Origin: Hyphomicrobium_A sp039933175
Lineage (GTDB): Bacteria > Pseudomonadota > Alphaproteobacteria > Rhizobiales > Hyphomicrobiaceae
Assembly: GCA_039933175.1 (NCBI GenBank)
Contig: JBDTOR010000088.1
Span: 1 to 9,660 of the forward strand
Direction: 5' to 3'
DNA length: 9,660 nucleotides
Positions 1-6,789 of this stretch are shown here, piece after piece. Made by a program: the position numbers and the translations under genes. How positions within the stretch are numbered: the stretch's first letter is position 1; every line of letters begins with the position of its first letter. The notes below the pieces were generated by a model. That model worked only from the letters and a program-made list of their open reading frames with translations. It made no database searches and was not told where the DNA came from.

Positions 1-2030
1 GCCGCGTGGGCCGCGCCGCGACGCGTCCCGCGCCACAGCGCAAAGCCACCGGCCTGGAGGATGATGACGGCGATGATGTCGGCGAACAGCAGCGCTAGTG
101 CGGCCAGCAGGAGCCACGACTTCATCGGCTGGGCGCTTTCGCTCTGATAGTTGAGGTGTTCGGTGCCGGTCGGCAGCGGCGGCAACGGCGCGATGCTGCT
201 CTTCGGGCCGAGCACGTTGATGGCGTGCGGGGAGCCTCCCGCACCGTAGTAGCCGGGCGGATGATCGAGGCTCGGCACGAGGTCGTGGGCCTGCGCGGCA
301 GGGATCGGCTGCGCGGTGGGCGGCGGCGGGGCCAGAACGCCGAAGCCGTCGAGCGTTTGCAGCGGCGGCAAGACAGTGGGCGAGTCCGGTGCGCCCGCCT
401 CGTTGGCGGTGCCCGCGGACGTACCGCCGTCGGCGACGCCGGAGCCGAGCGCGGAAATGCGCCGCAGCATCTCCACGAACAATCCCGATAGCGGCAGGTT
501 CGACCAGTCCGAGTTGGCGGTGACGTGGAACAGAATGATCTGGCCGTCGCCGAACTTGCGCTCCGTGACCAGCGGTGTGCCGTCCTGCAGTCGCGCCCAC
601 ACGTGCACGTCCGGGCCGAGCATTGCCGGATCGGCGAGCACCTGACGGCTGACGGTGACTTCCGGCGGAACCGGCGTGCCGGCAAAGAGGCTGGTGTCCT
701 CGATCGGCGCCAGCTTCTGCGGCGTCGACCACGACAGCGCGCCGCCCAGCGTGCGGCCGCCGACGCGCAGCGGCACGGGCAGCAATTCGTCGCCGCCGTT
801 CTCCAGGCGCGGGCCGGCGAAGCGCACGAGCACGCCGCCCTTTTTGACCCATTCCTCGACGTGCTTGGCGGCTTCGCCCGAGAGCGTGCCGATGTCGGCG
901 AGCATCAGAACGCTGGCATTCTGCGCCAGCGCCTCCTTGATGCCGGCGGCAAGATTGGAGCCCTTAGGCTTGATCAGTTCGGCGTACGGGTTGAGCGCCT
1001 TCTCGATGTAGTAGAGCGGCGCCAGCAGCGGTTGCGCCTGCTCGCGGTTTTCGCCGGAGATGAGCGCTACGCGATGCCACTGCGAGCGCGCATCGATGAG
1101 GCTGACGGCGCCCGCCGAGCGCTCGCCGGCAATCTCGACGCGGCCGACCTGGTTGCGCAGCTCGAGCGGCAGATCGAACGGAACGGTGGTCGAGGGGACA
1201 CCGGCGGAGAATTGGAACGGGACTTCCGCGAGGCTTTGTCCGCGGGTGGAAATGGCGTGTACGAAGCCGGTGCGTGCGCCGCCCTGCGGGCGCAGAACGC
1301 GCGCTTCCAGCTTACCGCTCTGGCCGATGCCGGCGGAGACGCCGAGCGGCTCGCTCGCGCTGCCGTCCTCGATGACGGCGAACGTGCCGCCCTGCGCCAG
1401 GTCGCGCAGCTTGGTGGCGGCTTCAGCAGCCTTGCCATCGTGGTCGATGTCGTCGCTCAGCCACACGATGCTGGCGCCCTTGGCACCGGCGAGCGCCGCT
1501 TCCAACGCCGTGGCTGCACCAAGCCGGTCGGGCGCAAACGGTTGCGGGGTGAGCGCAGCGGCGGTCGAGCGGGCTTCGGCCGGTGCCTCGATGCGCGCCG
1601 TGAAGGTTTTCGCCGTACTGGCGGTCGGCACGATAGCGACGGGACGGCTGCTACCCTCGGCCTCGCCGATGACGCGGTCGATCATGCGCATGCGCTCGTC
1701 CCAGCGGGAAGCGGACGCCCAGCCGTTGTCGACGACGATAGCAACGGGTCCGGTGCCGCCAAGTGCTGCATCGCGTGAGGGATTGAGAACCGGCTCGGCC
1801 AGCGCGAAGATCAGCAGTGCGGCGGCGAGCAGGCGTATCAGGGTGAGCCACCACGGCGAGGCGGCCGGCGTCTTCTCCTGGTTCTCCAGCCCGACGAGGA
1901 TGCGCGTCGGCGGGAAGGTGACCTTATGCGGGCTCGGCGGAACGGTGCGCAGCAGCCAATAGATGATGGGCAGCGTGACGAGCGCTGCCAGGAGCCAGGG
2001 ACTGAGGAACGCCAGCGCGCCGAAGCTCAT
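1..2030 (-). CDS. BatA-like/DUF4159-class membrane protein, 3' end outside window
   Basis: Partial gene: 676 codons are visible and the frame stays open to the left edge. The start ATG (2030-2028) overlaps the DUF58 stop by 4 bp (ATGA), so the two are translationally coupled. The N-terminus (MSFGALAFLSPWLL) gives TM segments at about residues 7-27 and 61-79, the BatA/aerotolerance double-anchor arrangement. A degenerate VWA-like stretch follows, with IVVDNGWA at about 98-105 and VWLSDDID near 189-196. A GGVLVRFAGP stretch near residue 395 recalls glutamine-amidotransferase-like domains of this family. A Pro/Ala-rich linker then leads to a third TM at about 638-660. Family members of this layout are about 900 residues and end in a DUF4159 domain, which here would lie beyond position 1. 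I infer a membrane partner of the MoxR ATPase. The biochemical role is unknown. The DUF4159 assignment rests on N-terminal layout and operon context only. Confidence 0.85.
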   Translation of the reverse strand, partial: MSFGALAFLSPWLLAALVTLPIIYWLLRTVPPSPHKVTFPPTRILVGLENQEKTPAASPWWLTLIRLLAAALLIFALAEPVLNPSRDAALGGTGPVAIVVDNGWASASRWDERMRMIDRVIGEAEGSSRPVAIVPTASTAKTFTARIEAPAEARSTAAALTPQPFAPDRLGAATALEAALAGAKGASIVWLSDDIDHDGKAAEAATKLRDLAQGGTFAVIEDGSASEPLGVSAGIGQSGKLEARVLRPQGGARTGFVHAISTRGQSLAEVPFQFSAGVPSTTVPFDLPLELRNQVGRVEIAGERSAGAVSLIDARSQWHRVALISGENREQAQPLLAPLYYIEKALNPYAELIKPKGSNLAAGIKEALAQNASVLMLADIGTLSGEAAKHVEEWVKKGGVLVRFAGPRLENGGDELLPVPLRVGGRTLGGALSWSTPQKLAPIEDTSLFAGTPVPPEVTVSRQVLADPAMLGPDVHVWARLQDGTPLVTERKFGDGQIILFHVTANSDWSNLPLSGLFVEMLRRISALGSGVADGGTSAGTANEAGAPDSPTVLPPLQTLDGFGVLAPPPPTAQPIPAAQAHDLVPSLDHPPGYYGAGGSPHAINVLGPKSSIAPLPPLPTGTEHLNYQSESAQPMKSWLLLAALALLFADIIAVIILQAGGFALWRGTRRGAAHA

Positions 2031-3001
2031 TGCGGCGCCTCGGCCGGGACTGCGGCCGGCTCCTGGCTTTGCCAGCGGTGATCGCCGACGCCGCCCTGCA
2101 TGCGCATGATCAGCGTCAGCAGTGGCTCGGCCGGAGAGCGATCGGTGTGATGCACGAGGAACGACCAGCCCAGCCGCTTGGTCATCTCGATGAGTTCGGC
2201 GCGATGGGCGGCGAGGCGCTCTTTGTATTGCGTGCGCAGGCTCTGCACGCGATCGGCGACCCAGCGTTGCCCGCCGTCGGGGCTGAGGAACTCCGTGCGG
2301 CCCTCGTAGGGAAGCGTCTCCTCGGCCGGATCGACGATCTCGATCAGGTGGCCGGCGGCGCCGTCGGCGGCCAGCGCTTCGACGTGCTCGCGCGTCCTGG
2401 CGATGGGATCGAGGAAGTCGCTGAACAGCACGGCGCCCGAATAGCGCGCCAGATGCACCTTCGGCGGCTGCGTTGAACTGATGGCCTCGGCGCCCTGATG
2501 GGCGAGGATCGCCTCGGCTATGCGCGTCGTCGCCTTGCGGCTGGCGGTCGGCTGCGTCAGGCCGAGCATGGCGACACGCTCGCCGCCGCGCACCAGCAGC
2601 TCGGCGGCCGCCAGCATCAGCAACACCGCGCGGTCGCGCTTGGTCGTCGTGGCGAGATGACTGCGAAAGTTCATCGACTCGGAGAGATCGGGCCACAGCC
2701 ACACGGTATGCGCCGCTTCCCACTCGCGCTCGCGAACGTAGAGATGGTCGGAGCTCGCCGAACGGCGCCAGTCGATCTGGCGCAGCGTGTCGCTCGCCTG
2801 GAATTGGCGGAACTGCCAGAACGTCTCGCCGGGGCCGGCGCGCCGGCGTCCGTGCAGGCCGTGCGCCACCGTTTGTGCGATGCGCTTCGCGTCGATGAGG
2901 ATTTCAGGCAGGCGGTCCGCAAGGCCGTGCGCTTCGCGTTCGAGCGCCAGGACCCCGGCACCCTTGGTAGGATCCTGGCGAGACTGCGCGGCGTTCGCCA
3001 T
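2027..3001 (-). CDS. DUF58 domain protein, MoxR partner
   Basis: A 324-residue protein. The DUF58 signature is clear at about residues 51-95: Gly/Arg-rich GRRRAGPGETFW, then an R-x-I-D-W core (RQIDW, 74-78) and LYVREREWE. DLSESM (105-110) resembles the DxSxS metal-site start of VWA domains, so the protein likely has a VWA-like fold. No TM segment or signal peptide is evident, so it is probably cytoplasmic. DUF58 proteins are nearly always encoded beside moxR and are thought to act with the ATPase in assembling or activating membrane or enzyme complexes; the target here is unknown. The start is supported by GGAG (complement of 3011-3014) nine bases before the ATG, inside the end of moxR. The gene follows moxR after only 6 bp and overlaps the next gene by 4 bp, so the three are surely one operon. 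Confidence 0.93.
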   Translation of the reverse strand: MANAAQSRQDPTKGAGVLALEREAHGLADRLPEILIDAKRIAQTVAHGLHGRRRAGPGETFWQFRQFQASDTLRQIDWRRSASSDHLYVREREWEAAHTVWLWPDLSESMNFRSHLATTTKRDRAVLLMLAAAELLVRGGERVAMLGLTQPTASRKATTRIAEAILAHQGAEAISSTQPPKVHLARYSGAVLFSDFLDPIARTREHVEALAADGAAGHLIEIVDPAEETLPYEGRTEFLSPDGGQRWVADRVQSLRTQYKERLAAHRAELIEMTKRLGWSFLVHHTDRSPAEPLLTLIMRMQGGVGDHRWQSQEPAAVPAEAPQ

Positions 3002-3007
3002 CCGTGG

Positions 3008-4006
3008 TTACTCCACCGCCGCGACAAGCCGCGCGATGATGGCCCCGAGGTCTTGGCCTTCCGCGCGGGCGGCAAACGTGAGCGCCATGCGGTGTTTCAG
3101 GATCGGCTCGGCGAGCGCCAGGACGTCGTCGACCGATGGCGCCAGGCGTCCGTCGATCAGCGCCTTGGCGCGCACGGCAAGCATCAGCGCCTGACTGGCG
3201 CGCGGGCCGGGGCCCCAGGCGACATAGCGATCCGTCTCCTCGCTGACGCCGGTGGCGGGACGCGCCGAGCGCACGAGCTTCAGGATGACGTCGACGACCT
3301 TGTCGGGGACGGGGATCTGGCGGACGAGGCGCTGGATGCCCATCAGCTCGGCGCCGGTCAGCACGGCTTCAAGGCGGCGGTCGTCGGTGCCGGTCGTGGC
3401 AAACAGCATGCGCCGCTCGGACAGCACGTCGGGGTACGTCACGTCGATCTGCAGCAGGAAGCGGTCGAGCTGCGCTTCGGGGAGCGGGTAGGTGCCTTCA
3501 TGCTCAAGCGGGTTCTGCGTCGCCAGGACGTGGAACGGCGTCGGAATGTCGTAGCGCGCGCCGGCGACGGTGACGTGGTGCTCCTGCATTGCCTGCAGCA
3601 GCGCCGACTGAGTACGCGGCGAGGCGCGGTTGATTTCGTCGGCCATCAGCAGCTGGGTGAAGATCGGACCCTTGACGAGCCGAAACGAGCGCGACTTGCC
3701 GGGCGCGTCCTCGAGCACTTCCGAGCCGATGATGTCGGAGGGCATGAGGTCGGGAGTGAACTGCACGCGCTTAGCGTCGAGACCCAGTACGCGGCCGAGC
3801 GTCTCGACCAACAGCGTCTTGGCAAGGCCGGGGACGCCGATGAGCAGCGCGTGACCGCCGGAGAGGATGGTGACCAGTGTCCGCTCAATGACGACATCCT
3901 GGCCGAAGATGACCGAGGCGGCCGCCTTGTGGGCTTTCTGCACCCGTTCGGATGCCGCCTCCAAGCGCGGGACGATGTCGGCATGCGTGTCGGTGAGGGT
4001 GGTCAT
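3008..4006 (-). CDS. moxR: MoxR-family AAA+ ATPase
   Basis: A 332-residue ATPase of normal MoxR length and first gene of the leftward operon. Visible motifs are Walker A GVPGLAKT (57-64), Walker B LLMADEIN (119-126), sensor 1 ATQNP (162-166), the conserved LPEAQLDRF segment (175-183) and a sensor 2-like GPGPRAS (265-271). All catalytic elements look intact. MoxR ATPases are cytosolic hexameric chaperone-like machines that work with VWA-domain proteins to mature or activate complexes, and the DUF58 and BatA-like genes that follow fit this. The start at 4006 (MTTLTDTH) gives the expected short N-terminus. Its Shine-Dalgarno is weak (AGCGAG about 11 bases upstream on the minus strand). The symbol is the family name; the substrate complex cannot be read from the sequence. 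Confidence 0.95.
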   Translation of the reverse strand: MTTLTDTHADIVPRLEAASERVQKAHKAAASVIFGQDVVIERTLVTILSGGHALLIGVPGLAKTLLVETLGRVLGLDAKRVQFTPDLMPSDIIGSEVLEDAPGKSRSFRLVKGPIFTQLLMADEINRASPRTQSALLQAMQEHHVTVAGARYDIPTPFHVLATQNPLEHEGTYPLPEAQLDRFLLQIDVTYPDVLSERRMLFATTGTDDRRLEAVLTGAELMGIQRLVRQIPVPDKVVDVILKLVRSARPATGVSEETDRYVAWGPGPRASQALMLAVRAKALIDGRLAPSVDDVLALAEPILKHRMALTFAARAEGQDLGAIIARLVAAVE

Positions 4007-4167
4007 GGCGATTGGGGCTCGCTTTTCGTTCTGGGGGCGAGAATACGCAGGGCTCGGCGATAGCTTAACAAAATTATGAAAGGACGATCCAAGGCGGCAT
4101 GCGTTGGGTCAAGTGAATGTTACGTTAGATTGGGGGTAAGGGTGTCACACGCTGGCGAGCCAAGCGT
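4007..4167. promoter_or_regulatory. Divergent intergenic region between moxR and the DUF1285 gene
   Basis: This 161-bp gap must hold the promoters of both divergent units and is more AT-rich around 4060-4135. For the plus strand, TTGGGT (4104-4109), a 16-bp spacer and TAGATT (4126-4131) form a weak sigma70-like pair about 36 bp before the DUF1285 start. For the minus strand, TTGACC (complement of 4107-4112) and CATAAT (complement of 4073-4078) are each good single boxes but are not at a workable distance from each other. The moxR promoter is therefore not resolved. Confidence 0.4.
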
Positions 4168-4788
4168 ATGGGCGCCTTGTGGCGGCACGCGGACGACGCG
4201 AAGGCGGAAAAGTTGGGTGAATTCGGCAAGCTCGAAGGGTTGATGGCCACAGTGCCCGAACGGCGTCCGGCGCCGGTCGAAAGCTGGCATCCGCCCTACT
4301 GCGGCGACATCGGCTTGAAGATCCGCCGCGATGGCACCTGGCTCTATCGCGACAGCCCCATCCGCCGACCGGAACTCGTCAAGCTTTTCGCTGGCGTGCT
4401 GCGCAAGGATGAGGACGCGCGCACCTATCTCGTCACTCCGGCCGAGAAGGTCGACGTCGAGGTGGAGGACGCGCCGTTTCTCGCTGTCGAGATGGAAGTG
4501 AGCGGGACGGGACGGGAGCAGCAACTCGTCTTCCGTACCAACGTCGACGACGTCGTCGCCTGCGGGCCGCAGCATCCACTACGGTTCTGTGAGGAGCAGC
4601 CAGGTCGCGGATTGAAACCCTACGTGCTGGTGCGCGGGCGCCTGGAGGCGCTGCTGACGCGCGCGCTGCTGCACGACCTTGTTGCCCTTGCCGTCGAGGA
4701 AATGCGCGAAGGCGCACGCATCGCCGGCATCTGGAGCGGCGGGACATTCTTCCCGTTCGGTGCCGCCGAGGCGGTTAGTGCACCTTGA
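4168..4788 (+). CDS. DUF1285 domain protein
   Basis: A 206-residue soluble protein with the hallmark features of the DUF1285 family. These are a Trp-His-Pro-Pro-x-Cys-Gly-Asp entry motif (40-47), an RDGTWLYRDSPIRRPELVKLF segment, YLVTPAEKV (87-95), DAPFLAVEME (101-110), FRTNVDDVV, and a C-terminal GIWSGGTFF. Members are small alphaproteobacterial cytosolic proteins of unknown biochemical role, and I assign no function. The start at 4168 has only a poor ribosome binding site. TTG at 4213 (preceded by GGCGGAAAAG) and ATG at 4243 (just before the conserved core) are alternatives, but family members usually carry a similar short N-terminal extension. The 3' end overlaps the convergent usg gene by 14 bp. 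Confidence 0.88.
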   Translation: MGALWRHADDAKAEKLGEFGKLEGLMATVPERRPAPVESWHPPYCGDIGLKIRRDGTWLYRDSPIRRPELVKLFAGVLRKDEDARTYLVTPAEKVDVEVEDAPFLAVEMEVSGTGREQQLVFRTNVDDVVACGPQHPLRFCEEQPGRGLKPYVLVRGRLEALLTRALLHDLVALAVEEMREGARIAGIWSGGTFFPFGAAEAVSAP

Positions 4789-5044
4789 ACTCGGCCCCGA
4801 CGAGGCGCACCTCGGCGGGCGTGAGCAGCTTGTTGTGGGCTACCGTCACCTTGAACAGCTTGCCCTCGAGCGTTGCCGTCCAGAAGTCGAGGAAGCCTTT
4901 CAGCTTCGGGAAGCGCGGGTGAAGGTCGTAGTCCTGCCAGATGTAGCTCTGCAGCAGTGCAGGATGATCGGGCAGGCGGTAGAGGATCTCGGCCGTCGTC
5001 AGGCTGTATCCTCGCAGTAGTGAAGAAATCTCGGGCTCTTGCAT
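4775..5044 (-). CDS. usg: Usg family protein
   Basis: An 89-residue protein recognised as the small alphaproteobacterial Usg family from its strongly conserved core: GYSLTTAEILYRLPDHP (12-28), then SYIWQDYDL (33-41), PRFPKLKGFLDFW (43-55), and a C-terminal VAHNKLLTPAE with a final Phe-Lys-Val-His. No TM or signal peptide is present, so it is likely cytosolic. The family name came from a gene seen upstream of another gene and says nothing about function, which remains unknown. The frame stays open far upstream, but that extension lies antisense to marC and is not real. The ATG at 5044 is chosen because GGGGGA sits five bases before it and a good promoter lies 46-73 bp upstream. Confidence 0.9.
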   Translation of the reverse strand: MQEPEISSLLRGYSLTTAEILYRLPDHPALLQSYIWQDYDLHPRFPKLKGFLDFWTATLEGKLFKVTVAHNKLLTPAEVRLVGAEFKVH

Positions 5045-5049
5045 CGAAG

Positions 5050-5055
5050 TCCCCC
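5050..5055 (-). promoter_or_regulatory. Ribosome binding site of usg
   Basis: GGGGGA on the minus strand, 5 bases before the ATG at 5044. It fixes the usg start and argues against using the much longer open frame that continues to 5731. Confidence 0.6.
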
Positions 5056-5089
5056 AAGTCAGCGCCGGTTTTCCAGACTCGGCATCAGA

Positions 5090-5117
5090 ATGATAGATCA
5101 GAGAAAGGCTCTGACAA
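5090..5117 (-). promoter_or_regulatory. Sigma70-like promoter of usg
   Basis: On the minus strand TTGTCA (complement of 5112-5117) and TATCAT (complement of 5090-5095) are separated by 16 bp. Each box differs from the TTGACA/TATAAT consensus at one base. The predicted start of transcription, near 5083, leaves a leader of about 40 nt before the usg ATG. This is the best promoter match I found in the window. Confidence 0.6.
5098..5114. promoter_or_regulatory. Perfect inverted repeat in usg promoter spacer (possible operator)
   Basis: TCAGAG (5098-5103), a 5-nt gap AAAGG, and CTCTGA (5109-5114) form a perfect 6-bp inverted repeat. It fills the spacer between the usg -10 and -35 boxes and overlaps the -35. 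A dimeric repressor bound here would block RNA polymerase. No T-run follows, so it does not look like a terminator. No regulator can be named. Confidence 0.4.
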
Positions 5118-5188
5118 GAATTTGTTCCACGAGTTGAGAGCGTTAGCAGCCTAGTCAGACGACTGCTGATAAGCGCTGAGAAATTGGA

Positions 5189-5214
5189 CGGGGCGCGCAC
5201 CAATCGCCGCCCCG
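5189..5214 (+). promoter_or_regulatory. GC-rich hairpin in marC leader
   Basis: CGGGGCG (5189-5195) pairs perfectly with CGCCCCG (5208-5214) around a 12-nt loop. The stem ends 13 bp before the marC ATG, so in a marC transcript it would stand directly beside the ribosome binding region. No T-run follows. It may tune translation or mRNA stability, or be a protein binding site. Confidence 0.35.
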
Positions 5215-5227
5215 ATAGGCAAAGCCC

Positions 5228-5866
5228 ATGCTCGAGATCGCGTTGACGAGCTTCACGACGTTCTTTGCCACCATCGGGCCGGTGGAAGCCGCCGTGCTGT
5301 TCGCGACGCTGACGCCCAAAATGAGCGGCGGGGAGCGTGCGGCGATCGCCGTTCGCGCGACGATTATCGCCAGCCTGTTGCTGCTTATCTTCACCCTGCT
5401 CGGCCAGCCGCTGCTCGATCAGCTCGGCGTCAGCATCGCGGCGCTGCAGACGGCAGGCGGCATCATACTGCTGATCATCGCCCTCGACATGATCTTCGCC
5501 AAACCGACCAGCGCCTTCAAGCTGACGCAGCCGGAGGACGAGGAGGCGCAGACCAAGGACGACATCGCCGTCTTTCCGCTGGCGACGCCGCTGCTCGCCG
5601 GACCGGGCGCCATGAGCGCCGGCATCCTCCTCGCCGCCAATACCAACGACAACCCGCTGGCGTTGACCGTGGTCGTCGGCGCGCTCGCCGCCGTTATGGC
5701 CATCACGCTTGGCCTGCTGCTTCTTTCGCATCAGCTCAATCGCGTCATCGGCATCACCGCGCAGCGCGTGCTGATGCGGGTATTCGGCATCCTGCTGGCG
5801 GGCATCGCCGTGCAGGCCGTGTTCGACGGGCTCGAAGGCAGCGGGCTGCTGCGCCTAGGCAACTAA
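5228..5866 (+). CDS. MarC family integral membrane protein
   Basis: A 212-residue inner membrane protein of the MarC/UPF0056 family, usual length. About six hydrophobic segments are visible, at roughly 4-26, 40-60, 69-90, 116-137, 145-167 and 181-200. Family hallmarks are the N-terminal FFATIGPVEAAVLFATLTP stretch (12-30) and FPLATPLLAGPGAMS (116-130). A charged cytosolic or periplasmic loop (QPEDEEAQTKDD, 101-112) separates the two halves. The family was named after a gene next to E. coli mar, but a role in multiple drug resistance was not borne out; its transport substrate is unknown. The start at 5228 has a weak binding site (AGGCAAAG). The gene stands alone: usg is divergent upstream, and a GC-rich hairpin lies downstream. 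Confidence 0.93.
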   Translation: MLEIALTSFTTFFATIGPVEAAVLFATLTPKMSGGERAAIAVRATIIASLLLLIFTLLGQPLLDQLGVSIAALQTAGGIILLIIALDMIFAKPTSAFKLTQPEDEEAQTKDDIAVFPLATPLLAGPGAMSAGILLAANTNDNPLALTVVVGALAAVMAITLGLLLLSHQLNRVIGITAQRVLMRVFGILLAGIAVQAVFDGLEGSGLLRLGN

Positions 5867-5889
5867 CGACGACTGCGCGAGATCGGCAC

Positions 5890-5904
5890 GGCGGTTAGGC
5901 CGCC
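5890..5904 (+). terminator. Weak terminator-like hairpin after marC
   Basis: GGCGG (5890-5894), loop TTAGG, CCGCC (5900-5904), beginning 24 bp after the marC stop. The stem is only 5 bp and is followed by ATTAACC rather than a run of T, so it is weak as an intrinsic terminator. It overlaps a CtrA-like box. Confidence 0.3.
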
Positions 5905-5910
5905 ATTAAC
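5895..5910 (+). promoter_or_regulatory. CtrA-like box upstream of lipoprotein gene
   Basis: TTAG, 7 bases, then TTAAC (5906-5910). This matches the alphaproteobacterial CtrA consensus TTAA-N7-TTAAC at 8 of 9 positions and lies 50 bp before the gene at 5961. A single match of this quality is weak evidence on its own. Confidence 0.2.
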
Positions 5911-5946
5911 CTGCCGCGTCCAGAATTGGGACAGTCGCGTTTGGTC

Positions 5947-5952
5947 GAGAGG
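5947..5952 (+). promoter_or_regulatory. Ribosome binding site of lipoprotein gene
   Basis: GAGAGG, 8 bases before the ATG at 5961. It supports this start although it gives an unusually long positively charged n-region for a signal peptide. Confidence 0.55.
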
Positions 5953-5960
5953 CGTGTCCC

Positions 5961-6332
5961 ATGTTCTTGTCGCGTGTGTCGTTGTTGCGTACCGGCGTTG
6001 CCGGAAGGCGTTCAGGGGCGTCGCGCGTTTCTGTGGCGCTCCTGCTTTCCGCCTCGGCTATCGCCATGGGCGGTTGCAGCTCGACCGGAGCTTCGCCGAC
6101 CAGCGGCCTGTTTGGCGGGCTGGTCGCCGCGACCAACGAGCCCGAGCCTGAGCGCAAGCCGTCGGCGCCCGTCGACCTGGAAGGTGACGGTCACGAAGCG
6201 CAGCGTCCGCCGCCGATGCGGATGTATCGCAAGGACGATGACCCGACGCAGCCGTTCAGCCCCAGCTATGGCGAGGTACCCCTGCCGCAGCCTGAGGGCG
6301 ACGACCAGGACGCGGCTGCCGCCCCGGCTTAA
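5961..6332 (+). CDS. Putative small lipoprotein, function unknown
   Basis: A 123-residue protein with an N-terminal signal. The Arg-rich n-region is long (R5, R10, R16, R17, R22), followed by a hydrophobic stretch VALLLSASAIAM (25-36) and the lipobox-like MGGC ending at Cys39. Met at -3 is tolerated though not typical, so lipidation is likely but not certain. The mature part is Pro/Asp/Glu-rich and probably disordered, with RPPPMRMYRKDDDP near residues 82-95 and an acidic, Ala-rich tail. I recognise no known domain. GAGAGG (5947-5952) lies 8 bases before the ATG and supports this start. Only 55 bp separate it from the next gene in the same direction, so the two may be co-transcribed. Confidence 0.7.
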   Translation: MFLSRVSLLRTGVAGRRSGASRVSVALLLSASAIAMGGCSSTGASPTSGLFGGLVAATNEPEPERKPSAPVDLEGDGHEAQRPPPMRMYRKDDDPTQPFSPSYGEVPLPQPEGDDQDAAAAPA

Positions 6333-6357
6333 CTACCCGTTCGTCTTCGGGATCCCA

Positions 6358-6363
6358 TATACT
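6358..6363 (+). promoter_or_regulatory. -10-like TATACT before small secreted protein gene
   Basis: TATACT matches TATAAT at five of six positions and lies 24 bp before the ATG at 6388. No acceptable -35 box is found at 16-18 bp, so the gene may have its own activator-dependent promoter or may simply be read from the gene upstream. Confidence 0.25.
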
Positions 6364-6387
6364 CGTGAGATTGGTCGCGAGGTCGGG

Positions 6388-6732
6388 ATGTACGGTAGCT
6401 GGGTGAAGCTGGTCGCGTTGAGTTTGTTAGCCCTCGCCTGCACGCTTCCGGCTGGCGCCGCACCCCTTGAGGGCCGTGCGCTTCCCGGTGCGGGCGCCAG
6501 CAGCAATGCGCACCGCAGCGATCCAAGCGGCGCCTATGGTGGCCTGAAGTCCCGGCGCGCGCCGCTGCGCAGCAAGGGCGATGTGCGCGATAACGACAAT
6601 AAGCAGCCGTACTACTATCGCTATTACAGCGATACCGACCGCTCGCCCGGCTCGTGCAAACGTTTTGCGCGGCGCGCCATTGCCACCAAGAATTCCAACT
6701 GGTGGACGCGCTACCGGGCCTGCATGAACTAG
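6388..6732 (+). CDS. Small secreted protein with two-Cys/WW C-terminal module
   Basis: A 114-residue protein with a Sec signal peptide (hydrophobic VKLVALSLLALACTLPAGAA, likely cleaved near residue 24). A low-complexity, Gly/Ser/Arg-rich middle and a Tyr-rich patch (PYYYRYY, 74-80) follow. The C-terminal module spans Cys90 to Cys112: C-x4-RRA-x-AT, four residues, then WW-x-RY-x-AC. The same module, with identical Cys spacing, ends the protein encoded at 6858. Two cysteines in an exported domain suggest a disulfide. I know of no assigned function; similar short tails occur in hypothetical secreted Rhizobiales proteins. GAGG (6379-6382) lies 5 bases before this ATG. The same frame is open back to 5926, but that part lies over the lipoprotein gene and lacks support. 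Confidence 0.78.
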   Translation: MYGSWVKLVALSLLALACTLPAGAAPLEGRALPGAGASSNAHRSDPSGAYGGLKSRRAPLRSKGDVRDNDNKQPYYYRYYSDTDRSPGSCKRFARRAIATKNSNWWTRYRACMN

Positions 6733-6789
6733 CCGCCTGCCTTAATTCGTCTGGATCTTGGAACTGGCGAAGCGCGTTTCCACATGTGG

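Noticed and set aside
525..1778. 417-codon open frame on the plus strand
   Set aside because: It is antisense to the BatA-like membrane protein, which is supported by its 4-bp overlap with DUF58 and by TM and VWA-like features. The composition is a typical GC-rich shadow.
2498..4063. 521-codon open frame on the plus strand
   Set aside because: It lies antisense to moxR and DUF58, both of which have clear family motifs. Its translation is Arg/Gly/Asp-biased with no domain, as expected for the opposite strand of GC-rich genes.
5145..5167. AGCAG...CTGCT imperfect repeat between usg and marC
   Set aside because: Pairing needs a 4-nt bulge and the arms are short; it is not distinguishable from chance.
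5045..5731. Upstream extension of the usg frame on the minus strand
   Set aside because: The extra part is a hydrophilic Arg/Gln/Asp-rich string antisense to marC. The usg family starts near 5044, where a ribosome binding site and promoter fit.
5926..6387. Upstream extension of the small secreted protein frame
   Set aside because: It overlaps the lipoprotein gene in another frame and would bury the signal peptide. GAGG before 6388 supports the shorter form.
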